DNA of 64,000 nucleotides from Cycas panzhihuaensis (Eukaryota; Cycadophyta): the NCBI GenBank assembly GCA_023213395.1, contig CM041465.1, positions 27,287,741-27,351,740 of the forward strand. Direction: 5' to 3'. Numbering within the stretch: the stretch's first letter is position 1; the number at the start of each line of letters is the position of its first letter. The notes beneath the pieces are model-generated. The model worked only from the letters and a program-made list of their open reading frames with translations, did no database searches and had not been told where the DNA came from. Below are positions 31,885 through 43,993 of this stretch, one piece after another. Position numbers and translations under genes: made by a program.

Positions 31885-32635
31885 TATAGGTTCAAAGATC
31901 CCTTTGCAGTCTTTCTTGCTCTAATTGAGATAGAATCTTAAAGTTGTATGGCTTGTTTCTTTTGTGAGAATTGTAATTAAAGTTTTATTATTTGCATGCA
32001 ACTTTAAGTATCTAAAAATTTATTTTAAACCTGAGTAGTATGTATGTCTTTAAAATTTCTCCTATACATTATAAAATCTTCATTTAAAGAAAAGATAACA
32101 TGTGTAATATAAAGATCTTTCAATTGGCATTGCATGTTATCAAATTCTTTGATATATATATCGCATAAATAGGCCTTGTTACTTTATTGATTGCCTTCAT
32201 TGATTTTGCTTTATTTTGTTAAATATAAAAGATGAGAATAAAAAAAAAACATAAAAAGAAAAAGAACTAAAATGATTTTCATTTACTTAATCCTTTTTCT
32301 TTATTCAAGTAAAACTCAAAAGGTTGAAGGAATCAAAGGATAGGAGTCCCTAGGAATGACATAGAAAATATTGTTAGAGTATCTTTGAACTTAGAACTCC
32401 TTCACCTAGTTGTCTAGGCTAGTGGATTCTATCACCCCCATACATCCAAGCCTTTTGTCACATCCCTCATTTACATCTTACTTGACATCATAACTAGGTG
32501 AAGACTTCTTCTTAAGAGTTGGGCAAAGGTGGTTACTTAGGTCTTCTTAAACTTCATATCTCCTAGTCCTCATTGAAATAAAGGAAATATCTCACTGATT
32601 AAGAGATATCTAGTTTAGGTCCACTTGAGATAACA
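31885..32635 (+). repeat. Older Tat-family LTR, right fragment
   Basis: It resumes the LTR broken at 1129: TATAGGTTCAAAGATCCC aligns with the LTR interior at 7877 and 30976 and runs to TTTAGGTCCACTTGAGATAACA. No primer-binding site follows, so this is a 3' LTR or a solo LTR. It keeps the A-rich tract (32230-32260) that the Tat-1 3' LTR lost. Confidence 0.85.
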
Positions 32636-34093
32636 CCACAAATACTCTTGTGTTATAGTTTGGTATATTACCTTTGTTCATCTAATCTTCTTCATTCTAA
32701 AAGTAGTCTAGTCCACAAAAAAAAAAGAAAAGGCCATAACTTTTTAAATACTTCTTAGAATTAGAAACTGTTTAAGTAGTCTTCTCACTTAAAAAAAAAA
32801 AAAAAAAGTCCATATCCTTAAAAGTGAGAATTAGATTTTATACATATTAATTTGATTAGTGAATCACACTAATCAATTTTTCTAGGTCATTTTTGACTAT
32901 AATTTTCAAGGAAAATAACCTACGAACATCCTGTGGGCCCCATAGGCCTTAGTTTTTGTCTATAACTCACTTATATCATTTTAATGAGCTTGTCGAACTT
33001 GTCTTGGTACACTAGGTAATTTTATCACTCTAATTAGAGGGTTAATAGACTATAGACATCCCACCCCTCTCACCTATTTCCCTCCTTATTCTCCTATTAG
33101 TATTACATCCCAATTTATTTGTGTACTAATTCTATCTTTCTTTTTCCCATTTATTTAAACCTATTCTATCTTACTCACTTGACTTTGTAAATATTTTTCT
33201 TCTAATTATGCCCCTCTCCTTTTAAACCCTTTCTACATTCATGATAGCCCCCACTTAGGGTGAAAGAATTATAAGTCTAGAGAATGAGTTTGCTTCGTGG
33301 TAGTAGGATATGAAAGTAAAAATGGCTACTACATTGTAAGATGTTAAAGTCAAAATAAAAGTGAAAATCTTAAATGTTGCTTCCAAATCATATATAGCTA
33401 CTATAATGAATCAAATAATATAGATAATAGCATAACTACCATTAATTAATCCCTCCTATTAAATAAGTCCCACACCAAATAAAATGTCAACTATACTATT
33501 GTGACAACAACAACCATTTCACCATAAGATTAACATTCCAACTTTTAACCTAAACATTAATAAGAATAGTGCTTGAAGTTGGATTAGCAAATTAGAGTTC
33601 TATTTTTCCATTAATCTAATGTCATCAACTAAGTAGCTCATATGTACTTCTATTCATTTGGATAGGAAGGCACACCTTTGGTTTCAATGGTAGAAGCATG
33701 AATATCCAACAAGTTAATATTAGGCATACTTGACCATTGGTTTCTTTGAATAATATAAGGATACATGGAATCACTCCCACTTCATACAATTAACAAGATT
33801 AAAATAAGTATCATCCATAAAAGTGTATATAAATAGGTTTTAATCTTTATATAGTTAGGTTGATCAACAACTTGATAAGCAAATAAAGATCAACACGTAT
33901 GTGTCTAGACTTAAAGATCATATTCAAATGTGCCTTAAGACTTTGACATTATAGACTTTGCAGAGTGCCATCAACATGGCCAAAGTAGTGGAAGTAGAGT
34001 TTTCCACATAATGGTCTTCTTCTTAAAGACAAGAATCCACATGGTTCCCTTAATAGTGATAAGGTGACTATTACTGACCATGTTTGTAAATGG
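32636..34093. other. Anonymous AT-rich sequence
   Basis: Poly-A tracts at about 32718-32727 and 32791-32806. I see no gene, terminal repeat or recognisable domain. It could be flanking genomic DNA or very old transposon sequence. Confidence 0.5.
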
Positions 34094-34098
34094 AATAT
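34094..34098. repeat. Chromo-1 target-site duplication, left
   Basis: AATAT, repeated exactly at 40637-40641. Confidence 0.9.
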
Positions 34099-34965
34099 TG
34101 ATCCCAAAAGAGCTTAGTTTGGTGAAGAAATCAATTATCAATCTTTCCTCCTTGAGATCCTGGGAGTTAGTGTAGAAAGCTCAATAACATCAAAACAACA
34201 ATGAGCCCATGAAAGGAAAATTCTACACCAAATCAATTATACTTGACATTGATCCAAAAGTATGAGGAGTAATACTTTTATTAAACCATGAAAATCTCCA
34301 TGTAATGGTGGAGAAATCAACTAGAAAAAGAATGGTAAAATTACAAGGAATAAATGTTACAATTATACCATAAGGGGGACTCCAACCCTCCAAATGCTTC
34401 TCTAAGGATGCTTCCCAAGTCAAGTCTCCAAGAACCACCACTCCAACCTGTAGAAGGGCTCAATTTATAGAAAGAAACCTGAATTGCATGTTTAACAAGT
34501 GGCAATCATGCAAGTATAACCACTAACCACCAGAATGCATGTTGTCCAAGTCGCCTTCATATAATTCTTAAAAAGTTACAGTTTGTAATAGATCTTAACG
34601 TACTCCAATTTGGCTCAAATTTTGTACACGTATAGGAACTTATGTCTCCTCCGCTTCCTCAAAATATTAGCTCATTTTGATGTCATTAGGCCATGTTTTT
34701 ATTCATATAATCAAAATATATATTTTCTATTTTTTTTTTTTTTCTGCTAACTGTGGGATTAATGTTTATGCAAAGACAAGGCTTGAACTCTAATCAAATG
34801 ATATTTTCTGAACCCCACCTTTTGTACACATCTAGTGAGATGTGTCTTATCCCTTTAAACAAAATTTCATAGAGTTTTGATACCATTTGGTCATATCTCT
34901 TTTAGTTATGCCAATGCCTAGCATTTTCCGCATCCTCAGAACATATGGTAGATCCTCCTGGATCA
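34099..34965 (-). repeat. Chromo-1 3' LTR
   Basis: Paired with 39575-40636 but shorter by one 196-bp repeat unit. The 72-codon open frame at 34223-34441 recurs in the other LTR at 39699-39917 with one residue changed; it is LTR sequence. Confidence 0.93.
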
Positions 34966-34981
34966 TGGCTCCCCCTTCCTT
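34966..34981 (-). other. Chromo-1 polypurine tract
   Basis: The - strand reads AAGGAAGGGGGAGCCA directly before the LTR start TGATCC. Confidence 0.88.
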
Positions 34982-34984
34982 GGA

Positions 34985-35405
34985 AAATAGCCAACTCCTA
35001 TTTGGCTTAGAATTGGAGATGGGGGAAGTGTTGTTCTCCTTGTTGCCTACTAAACCACTTGGCCTTACTAGGCAATTGCCCTGCTACTCCAATCCTGAAA
35101 GATTCATGTGTCTTATGTCTTGTTTTGGTAGATTTTCTCTCCAAGATACAATCTTCCTTGAGAGGCTCCTCACTTTCTAAATATAAATTATCAACTGAAG
35201 GTAAAGTGAACTGGTCCTGTTCCTCATCTAGCATGGAGGGCTCAAAGAGTTTTAAGTACTTAGCATTTACTACTGAATATATTTGCATATAAGGTGGAAG
35301 ATCAAGTTGGAAAGCATTGCCACCTACTTTTCTCAAAATCTTGAATGGTCCATACCTTATAGGTTTGAGTTTCTTACCTTCTCCTTTTAACCTCTCCTTG
35401 CTCAA
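34985..35405 (-). pseudogene. Chromo-1 integrase tail and chromodomain
   Basis: A 132-codon frame begins with the integrase C-terminal segment KPIRYGPFKILRKVGGNAFQ and YSVVNAKYLKLFEP. It then enters a chromodomain-like segment, DCILERKSTKTRHKTHE...FRIGVAGQLPSKAKWFSRQ...FPHL. The order VVN, linker, then a W-containing three-strand motif near the end is typical of plant chromoviruses, where the chromodomain steers integration toward heterochromatin. A stop shortly after FPHLQF ends it near the polypurine tract. Confidence 0.82.
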
Positions 35406-36310
35406 GTATAACCATACTAAATCTCCTTCTTGGAAAGTACACTCTTGCCTATGCTTGTCATGTCTTTCCTTGTACTTTCATCGAGTCCTTAGAAGTTGAT
35501 CATGTACGTCTTTGTGGACTCTCTGGATCTTCTCCAAGTATCTTAAAGCCTTGTCATGCTCCTCCTTCTCTTTGACGGATCCTTCCTTAGCTTGCATGGA
35601 AAACTCCAAGTCAAATGGACTTTGAGGTAAGTATCCTAAACAAACTTCAAAAGGTGCTTTAGAGTGTGATGCATGCATTGCTCTATTAAAAGCAAATTGT
35701 AGAAAAGCCAATGATTCATCCCAAGTCTTTGGATGCTTGAATTGTATCCTCAATAGATGTACCAAAGTTCTGCTCACTACTTGGTTTGTCCATCTATTTG
35801 AGGATGGAAACTTGTACTCCTCTTCAATTTGGTATCCATCATCTCCCATAGTGACTTCCAAAATTATGAAAGGAATCGAGTGTCCCGATCTGAAATGATG
35901 GAAGAAGGCAAGCCAAAATTCTTCCATACATGCTCGAAGAATAACTCGCCTACTCCCTGCACTGTGATTGTCTTCTTATAAGGTATTAGACATATCATTT
36001 TACTAAACCTATCTACAACAACAAAAGATAATCATGTCCTTCCTAGTCATGGGAAGTCCCCTAAAAATCAATGGAGATACTTTCCCAAGGCTTAGTGGGA
36101 ATAGGTAGTGGTGTATATAATCCTAATTTTCTAGAAGAAGGCTTAGAAGTATTACACATTACACATCCTTTTACATATTTTTTTACATCATTTTGCATTT
36201 TTGGCCATACAACATATCTTCTCAAGTTTGCTAAAGTCTTCTCTATACCAAAGTGACCAGCTACTTTCAAAGTATGGGCTTCTCTAAGCCACTTGATCTT
36301 GTCTCCTTTT
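35406..36310 (-). pseudogene. Chromo-1 integrase
   Basis: The N-terminal zinc domain is at 36061-36270: GHFGIEKTLANLRRYVVWP...GCVMCNTSKP gives the H-x-C-x2-C part. It is followed by PLPIPTKPWESISIDF, where the final aspartate is the first catalytic residue. The middle of the core (35930-36060) is broken by frame changes. The frame 35478-35927 holds the later part, with TNQVVSRTLVHLLR in the place of the usual Q-T/V-E-xx-N segment (the glutamate position appears changed), then KTWDESLAFLQFAFNRAMHASHSKAPFEVCLGY. The enzyme would insert the cDNA. This copy is inactive. Confidence 0.87.
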
Positions 36311-36419
36311 GATGGAACATAGAGTTGCTCCCCTTTGAAAAGTAGACCATCCTTCTAAGCAAGCTGGGAAGGTCTTCCTTTCGCTAGGTTCTCTAATTCT
36401 TCCTTCAAATCTTCATCTT

Positions 36420-37010
36420 CATGGTACAAGTCTTTGTACTCTTCATGATGCATTGGTTCCACCTATAAACTCATAAGAGAACTACAAACAAAAGTAGAAG
36501 AAGAAGTGGAACAAGCTGGTCTAGATAACATATCAATTTTGTTATTAGATCCCTTTTATACTTAATTACAATATTGAATTGTTGTAAATAACTCATCCAC
36601 TTCATGTGTCTTGCTTCTTTGTAATTTACTTTAAGTTTGTAAAATTGAAGAGGCTTATGATTGGTATGAACTACAACCTCTTTTCCGAGCAAGTATGACC
36701 TCCAATGCTTGCATGCTTGATGAAGTGCGAACATTTCTCGATCATATGTTGGGTAGTTCTTCACTTGAGGGTGAAGACTTCAATGGTACGCAATAGGCTT
36801 CCCATCTTGAATAAGGACAACTCCCATCGCATTTCCACTTGCATCGCCTTCTACTTCAAAAGGTTTTGCAAATTTGGCATTGCCAAAACCTAAGCTTCAC
36901 AAATTTTCTTCTTTAAAAGAAGAAAGGCTTCTTCCTCCTTGGAACCCCAAGTAAACTTTCTACTAGATTTTGTCAATCCATGTAGAGGTGCTGCAACTGT
37001 GAGAAATGAA
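36420..37010 (-). pseudogene. Chromo-1 RNase H
   Basis: The frame 36471-36764 reads NYPTYDREMFALHQACKHWRSYLLGKEVVVHTNHKPLQF, the conserved chromovirus RNase H segment. The D/E of YDREM is kept; HTNHKPL has Asn in place of the usual catalytic Asp of HTDHKPL. The upstream part (36765-37010), with the first catalytic region, is readable in other frames. It would degrade the RNA strand during cDNA synthesis. Confidence 0.87.
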
Positions 37011-37845
37011 GAATGAACTTTCTCAAGTATTGACAAGCTCCTAAAAACTTCTCACCTCTGTGATGTTTGTTGGCCTAGGCCATTTGAGGATGGCTTGAGT
37101 CTTGAGTGGATCAATGCTCAACTTTCCTCCTCCAACCACAAAGCCTAAGAAGATCAAGTTCTCCTTGCCAAATTCACACTTCTTCACATTAAGCTTCAAA
37201 TGATGCTTAGCCATAGTCTTTAAAACTTCTTCTATGTCCGCAAATGTTCCTCCCATGTGTTCTTGAAAATCAAAATGTCATCAAGATAGACAACAACATA
37301 ATTATCCAAGTAAGGCCTTAATATTTCATTCATTAGCCTCATGAATGTTGCGTGAGCATTACACAATCCGAAAGGCATAACCATCCATTCAAAGAGTCCT
37401 TGCTTTATTTTGAAGGCCGTCTTCCATGTGTCCTCCTCCTTGACCCTAACTTGGTGATAACCACTTTTAAATCCAATTTAGTGAAATAACAAGCATCTGA
37501 ATTTGATCAAGCAAATCATCTATACGAGGCAAAGGGTAGCGATTTTTAATTGTAATTTTATTCAAAGCACGAAAATCTATACACATTCTCCATCCTCCAT
37601 CCTTCTTAGGCACCAAGACAATTGGTGACCCACAAGGTGAACATGAAGGTCTTATGACCCCTTGATCAAGCAACTCCTCAACTTGCCTCTTTATCTCATT
37701 ATTTTCTAATGGAGTGCCTATACAAAGCAACATTAGGTAATGGTGCATCTCCTACAAGAGTGATTTCATGCTCTATCTTTCTCTTTGGTGGAAGCCCATC
37801 AACATGTTGAAATAGAATATCATACCTTGTCTTTAACTCCTCAAC
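37011..37845 (-). pseudogene. Chromo-1 reverse transcriptase
   Basis: From 37748 the frame reads [30 protein letters not shown], then [26 protein letters not shown], the classic gypsy RT start. A frameshift near 37470 follows. The catalytic motif is visible in another frame at about 37270-37300 as VVVYLDDILIF. The thumb and connection are at 37041-37256: HHLKLNVKKCEFGKENLIFLGFVV. Apart from the frame changes the RT is complete. Confidence 0.9.
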
Positions 37846-38548
37846 TTATTGCATTTGTTTAGGTGATATAAGAAGAGTGTGAGTAGAAGGACCTTCTTCA
37901 TCTCTTGGCTCTTCTTTTCTCCTTACCATTAAGATGACAAATTTACCACATGCATTGATCATCCTTTTTGCTTGAGTAGCTGAAATTAATGATATCTTAT
38001 CCAAGTGCTTCTTTGTGGCCTTTATGATGAAGCCCTTGTTATTCTTCATCAATCGATACTTTCTCTCCCTTCGATAGAAGAGTGCATCTCGATCCCACAA
38101 GTAGGGACTTCCAAGCACAACACCAAGATACATCCGGTGGCACCACATCACATATTACCTCATCAACAAAATCATTAGTGATGGAAAATTTAAGTGTACA
38201 TTGCTTTGATATTTGCATTTCCACATCTTTATGGATCCAACCAAGAGGATATGGGTGAGGGTGAGGAGTAGTTACCAAACCAATGCTCTTTACCAAACTT
38301 TCTGAGATCAAATTCTTTTGGCTTCCCGGATCTATAATGGCACCAATCATACTATTTCCCACTTGAAGCTTCAAGTGAAATAGTTCCTCCCTTGTAGCAT
38401 CATCTTCATAATTTGTAAGTAGAGTGACCTTCTCTTCTTCTCCTTCACTTTGAATCTCCACCTCAGAAAGTAGTGCTTTCCTTTTTCCTTCTTTCTTAAT
38501 TCCATATCCTTGATATGCTTGCTTTAGTTCGGATGCAACTTCCAACAC
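37846..38548 (-). pseudogene. Chromo-1 aspartic protease
   Basis: The frame 38039-38548 contains GAIIDPGSQKNLISESLVKSIGL, the retropepsin active site with DPGS instead of DSGS. HPHPYPLGWI and FVDEVICDVVPPDV follow. A frameshift at about 38130 moves the protein into the frame of 37846-38151, which continues GVVLGSPYLWDRDALFYRR and KYRLMKNNKGF, the flap-to-RT linker. The one-base break and the Ser-to-Pro change make it non-functional. Confidence 0.88.
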
Positions 38549-39531
38549 TTTACTGTAATATGACCACTAATATCACAATGCTCACAATAGTTAGAACTTT
38601 TAACAAAATTAGTTCTTTTCTTCTTTCCTTCTTGCCTTTTGATGAGTGCCATTTAGGATTCTTTTCATACTTATTAGAAGTAAAAGTAGAATCTTTAGAT
38701 ATGAATGTAGATTTCTTGCTTTTACTTTCTATTGCCATAGCCATCCTACTTGCCTCTCCAATGGATTGAACCTTAAAAGCCTTAGTTCCTTCCTTATGTA
38801 TTCATGTAATCCTCCAATGAATTTCATAAGAGTGACATGTTCATCCATATTAATACCAAGTAGCATGCCATGCCTAAAAAATAAAGAAGTATAGTCTTGG
38901 ACACTTACACCTCTCCTTGGCGTAAATATTGCCAAGTGACCCATTGGTCTTCCTCATGACCTATGGGGTAGAATTGCTTCTTTATTATTTTCTTAAAATC
39001 CCTCCATGAAAAAGAAGATACATCATGAGTCTTTAAATATGCATTCCACCATGTCAATGCATGTTTACACAACTTGAGCCTAGCAAATGAAAGCTTTTGA
39101 GCATTACTATAAGCATAGATTATGAAGTAGGTTTCAAGTTGATCCAACCAATGGTCCAACTTTTCAGCATTTACCTCTCCATCATAAGTTGGAATATCCA
39201 ACTTTGCCTCCACCTTGAAGGGTTGATGAGATGAAGTACCCTTGCTTTCTTCAAAAGAGTGCTTTAAGGTCTCCTCCTCTTCCTCTTCATGGTCATGGTC
39301 ATATGTGGATCCTCCTTCAAATTCATTCTCTTTGCCTTTTCCTTTGACTAGATTTAGAAGGTGGGTCATCATTTGCATCAAGGCTTCGACGTTCTTCTCA
39401 AGCCTTTCAAATCTAATTTCTCCATCTTCTTTTTCAGCCATGGTGCTTGGATTCTTTCTTTGTCTTCTTGGTGATTGCAACACAAGAAAGTCTTCACCTT
39501 TCTCTTTGTATCCTTTCCTTGTTTGTACCAT
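38549..39531 (-). pseudogene. Chromo-1 gag
   Basis: It starts MVQTRKGYKEKGEDF at 39531, runs through a Glu-rich coiled segment, then LDIPTYDGEVNAEKLDHWLDQLETYF, LTWWNAYL and SFSWRDFKKIIKKQFYP, the canonical gypsy capsid pattern. A frameshift at about 38920 joins it to VSVQDYTSLFFRHGMLLG and MKFIGGLHEYIRKELRL (38729-38944). A CxHC-type zinc knuckle follows near 38545-38590 (C-E-H-C-D-I-S-G-H...C in translation). The overlap of the two frames shows a single small indel. Confidence 0.9.
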
Positions 39532-39556
39532 TCAAGTCCCTACAACAAAGATCAGA

Positions 39557-39569
39557 GGCTCTGATACCA
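39557..39569 (-). other. Chromo-1 primer-binding site (Met tRNA)
   Basis: The - strand reads TGGTATCAGAGCC, five bases from the 5' LTR end. Confidence 0.92.
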
Positions 39570-39574
39570 AAATA

Positions 39575-40636
39575 TGATCCCAAAAGAGCTTAGTTTGGTG
39601 AAGAAATCAATTATCAATCTTTCCTCCTTGAGATCCTGGGAGTTAGTGTAGAAAGCTCAATAACATCAAAACAACAATGAGCCCATGAAAGGAAAATTCT
39701 ACACCAAATCAATTATACTTGACATTGATCCAAAAGTATGAGGAGTAATACTTTTATTAAACCATGAAAATCTCCATTTAATGGTGGAGAAATCAACTAG
39801 AAAAAGAATGGTAAAATTACAAGGAATAAATGTTACAATTATACCATAAGGGGGACTCCAACCCTCCAAATGCTTCTCCAAGGATGCTTCCCAAGTCAAG
39901 TCTCCAAGAACCACCACTCCAACATGTAGAAGGGCTCAATTTATAGAAAGAAACCTGAATTGCATGTTTAACAAGTGGCAATCATGCAAGTATAACCACT
40001 AACCACCATAATGCATGTTGTCCAAGTGGCCTTCATACAATTCTTAAAAAGTTACAGTTTGTAACAGATCTTAACGTACTCTAATTTGGCTCAAATTTGG
40101 TACACATATATGAACATATGTCCCCTCAGCTTCCTCAAATGTTTAGATCATTTGGATGTCATTTGACTACATTTTTATTCATTTAGTAATAATATGTATT
40201 TGCTATTTTTCTGCTGTCCAAGTGGCCTTCATACAATTCATAAAAGTTGCGGCTTGTAACTGACCTTAACGGACTCCAATTTAGCTCAAATTTTGTACAC
40301 ATATAGGAACATATGTGTTCTCCGCTTACTCAAAATTTTATCTCATTTTGATGTCATTAGGATATGTTTCTATTCATATAATCAAAATATATATTTTCTA
40401 TTTTCTTTTTTTTTCTGCTAACTGTGGGATTAATTTTTATGCAAAGACAAGGCTTGAACTCTAATCAAATGATATTTTCTGAACCCCACCTTTTGTACAC
40501 ATCTAGTGAGATGTGTCTTATCCATTTAAACAAAATTTCATAGAGTTTTGATACCATTTTGTCATATCTCTTTTAGTTATGCCAATGCCTAGCATTTTCC
40601 GCATCCTGTAAACATATGGTAGATCCTCCTGGATCA
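39575..40636 (-). repeat. Chromo-1 5' LTR with a direct 196-bp repeat
   Basis: It carries two diverged direct copies of a 196-bp unit, starting TCCAAGTGGCCTTCAT at 40021 and 40217. The other LTR has only one, at about 34551. Confidence 0.92.
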
Positions 40637-40641
40637 AATAT
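40637..40641. repeat. Chromo-1 target-site duplication, right
   Basis: AATAT, identical to 34094-34098. Confidence 0.9.
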
Positions 40642-41639
40642 ACTTAAAACCTAACTACAGAATACTATCTAGAAGAGTAGTCATCCAAACTATCTAGATC
40701 ATTTAATCTAAAGCATATCACCATTAGGAAAGTTGGACTCTATGCATAATATGCATAAAAATAGACCACTAATTATGGTAGATTCTATAAGGCCAAAAAA
40801 CTAGTCTTCATAATTAGCCCTAACTTAGCCCTAGAATATGATTCTAATTCTAATCATGAACATGGAGAAGAGAACCTTACTAAAGAGTTACTCTCAACTT
40901 CATAACCCCAAATATCTTTATCTACTATTTCCTCTACCTCCTACCCTGAGCCACTCTACATTAAATGAACACTTAAAAAGAAAGCCATTACTATTTTCAT
41001 TAATGATGGAACATCACCAAACTTTATATATATATATCTATATATATATATATATAACCTAGTAACTTAACCTATACATCAAACCAAAGACTAGATTTAT
41101 CTATTCCTTATTAGGTCATCATAACCTTCATTGTACTAGGACAATAAAAGACTTCACCATCTATAATGGCTCATATACCCTAGTCTTTAACTTATATACC
41201 TTGTCCATTAATGGGTCAAATACAATTATGGGTGTACAATGGCTCCAAACCTTGGTAACTTATAACACCAACGACTCACCTCCAAACCTATTTATCCTAT
41301 TTAAGGATTATATTGGTTGACCTTATAAGCTATATAGCATACAAGCTCCACTAAATAAACTAATTTTACCTAATAATGTGTATATAACTAAATGGAAATA
41401 TGGGGTACACAATTTGTATCAACATTATCCAAGATCACATGGATATTCACACTAATATTTAGCAAGTATTAGATAAATATTAGTTAGTATTTACCCCATT
41501 ACCAATTAGTCCTCCACTTGAGTAAGGCTACTACTATACCATCAAAATAAAAAACTCACATGACCCCATTAGCCTTTATTTACATAGAAATTTATACTTT
41601 TCAAAAAATGAATTTGAAAGGATAAAAAGGAGTTATTAG
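40642..41639. other. AT-rich spacer with a TA microsatellite
   Basis: A TA repeat at about 41022-41056 (TATATATATATCTATATATA and following). The rest probably includes decayed sequence of the gypsy relic to its right, but no domain can be read with confidence. Confidence 0.5.
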
Positions 41640-43850
41640 ATATAGATATTACTTAACTTAGTAAGAGCCCATAAGAAGTACCCATTATATTAGTTCACAA
41701 AAATGATAGCTCATTTAGACTTTATATCAATTATCATAAACTCAACAAAATAACTATAAAAAATAAATTCCTTATACGAAGGAACAATAACATGCTAGAC
41801 AAGATCCATTATGCCCTAATTTTTACTAAATTAGACTTATAGTTAAGATATTACCAGATTCCCAACCTACTAGAAGACCAACACAAAATGGCCTTCCAAA
41901 CTCACCATGACCAATTTGGGTTCTAAGTTACATTTTTTGTCCTATATAATGGCCCAACCACCTTCCATGTATTAATGAATAATATGTTTACCTCACACAT
42001 CAAGAAATTTATCATGGTTTTTTTTCAATGATATTCTCATATACAACCTAAATATGTCCTTATACATAAACCACCTAGAAACTATCCTCTAAACTTTAGC
42101 CACCCACCAATTATATGATAAACTTTTCAAATGTGAATTTGAAAAAATAAAATTACAATACTTAGGCAACATCATGTAGATGTTTGATTAGATCCAGACA
42201 ATATTGTAGTCATTACCAATTGACTAGTCCAAAAAAACCATACCCAACTACAAGCTTTCTTAGGACTTACCTGATTTTATTGATGGTCTATCTAAAATTA
42301 TGTAACCCTAGTAGCACCATTAATCAATTTACTTAAGAAGGATTCTTTTTAGTGGTCTCCCATTACCAACGAGGCATTCACTTACCTTAAATAAGTCATG
42401 ATAACCACCCTAATTTTGGCCACACTAGAATTTTCTCACCCATTTCCACTAGAATATGATGTATTTAGATATGGATTAGGCATAGTCCTAATGTAAGACC
42501 TTCATCCCATTACTTTTAAAAGTAAAAAATTCAAGGAACATGATTCTAGGTTATCTATCTACTAAAAGGAAATGAAGGCGATTCTCCATGCCATAGACAA
42601 ATGGTAGTATTATCTACTTGGATCAAAATTTATCATCCTTACTTACCACCATAGCCTTCATTACCTTTTGGACTAGCTAATCCTATCAAAAGAATAGGCT
42701 AAATGGGTTGATTAATTCCAAGACTTTGATTTCATAGTCATGTACAAAGGGAAAGGACAATATAGTGGCAGGTGTTCTTTCCTAACTACCAACACTTATA
42801 ATTGATAATACCACTACCATTAGTCACCTAGCTTATTTATCCATTCATGCCATTTCCACTCTAGAGTTAACCTGGATATAAGAAAGGGCTTTGGATAACT
42901 AATCCTAGCTAGATTATGTACAATAGGCTAATAAGTTCTATACCCATAATAATTGGTCCACCAATAACAACCTTTTACTATACCAAAATCACATCTTTAT
43001 ACATGTTGACATTTATCCCTAAGGTTTTATTAGAATATCACTCCACTCCACTAAGTGATCACTTAAGGTTTAATAAAACATATCATAAGATCTATTCTAA
43101 CTTCTTTTAGCCATCTATAAAGGTAATAATTCTTACGTTTATTTCAAAATATGATACTTGCCAATGTTACAAAGGAGATATAGGAGCTTAGCTAAGTCTC
43201 TTATAACCTTTGAATATTCCACAAGGTAAATGGTAAGTTATTTCCATAAATTTTATTATAGGTTTACCTCTATCTACTGGGCATGGTTTAATACTTGTGG
43301 TCATTGATAGGCTAATAAAATATGCCCATTTCCTCCCTATACATACTGCATATAAGGTATCACACATTGTAGATATTTACCTTCAAGCAATATTCTATTT
43401 GCATGGGTTTTCATCCACTATTATATGTGATTGAGATCCTAAATTCACTAGTTCATTCTGGTAGGAATTATTCAAGGTCTTAATAACATCATTCAATATG
43501 AGTTCAACTTATGACCCACAAACTAATGATCAATTAAAGGTCCTTAATAAAACTTTAGAAACCTACTTACGCTATTTTACATTTGTCTATTAGTCTAAAT
43601 AAACAACATGGCTAGCCTTGGTAGAGTATTGGTATAACTCTTCTCACCATTCAACCATTAGGATGTCCCCTTTTTTTTTTCCTTATATGGGTATCCCTCA
43701 CCTTCCTACCACACATTAGCCATAAATCTTTGCATGACTATTGTACAACAAAAATTTTAATAAATGGACTAGATTCTCAACACTCTTAAATAAAATCTAT
43801 CCATGGCCTAAAATTGGATGAAGTAATTAACAAATGCCCACCATTTAGAT
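41640..43850 (+). pseudogene. Ancient Ty3/gypsy pol relic (RT, RNase H, integrase)
   Basis: Conceptual translation through many stops and frame changes gives [11 protein letters not shown] and FTKLDL (RT), KMAFQTHHDQFGF, FFNDILIYN (a remnant of the Y-x-DD-I-L-I/V-Y motif, about 42020) and FKCEFEKIKLQYLG. RNase H fragments follow. The integrase zinc region is LLEYHSTPLSDHLRFNKTY (43030-43085), and the core reads LILVVIDRLIKYAHFLP, IICD*DPKFTSSFW and STYDPQTNDQ. Domain order and motifs are those of a chromovirus-like gypsy element. LTRs were not found. It is much older than Chromo-1 and in the opposite orientation. Confidence 0.82.
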
Positions 43851-43993
43851 TACTCCTTTGACATTAGTGATCTTGTGTTCCTTTAACTTTAACCATATAA
43901 GTAATAGCCCCTTTAATATCAAAAGAACCACAAGCTTAACCCTTGATATTATAGCCTATACAAAGTCCTCAAACATATTAGTGAAGTTACATA
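43851..43993. other. Junction between the pol relic and Tat-3a
   Basis: Unassigned AT-rich sequence. Similarity to Tat-3b starts at about 43994, where Tat-3a is cut off within RT. Confidence 0.5.

Larger units (their letters stand above)
34099..40636 (-). mobile_element. Chromo-1: Ty3/gypsy chromovirus, nearly full length
   Basis: A 6.5-kb element on the - strand with LTRs of 867 bp (left) and 1062 bp (right) ending TGATCC...GGATCA. It has a Met-tRNA primer site, a polypurine tract, and gag, protease, RT, RNase H, integrase and chromodomain in order. The frame is interrupted by a handful of frameshifts and stops, but every domain is present. The RT-RNase H-integrase order and the C-terminal chromodomain place it in the chromoviruses; I do not assign a lineage. 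Confidence 0.95.

Noticed and set aside
34099-40636. Endogenous pararetrovirus
   Set aside because: It has LTRs, integrase and a chromodomain, and no movement protein. It is a chromovirus retrotransposon.
41022-41056. TA repeat as a regulatory or structural element
   Set aside because: An ordinary microsatellite in AT-rich DNA with no associated gene.
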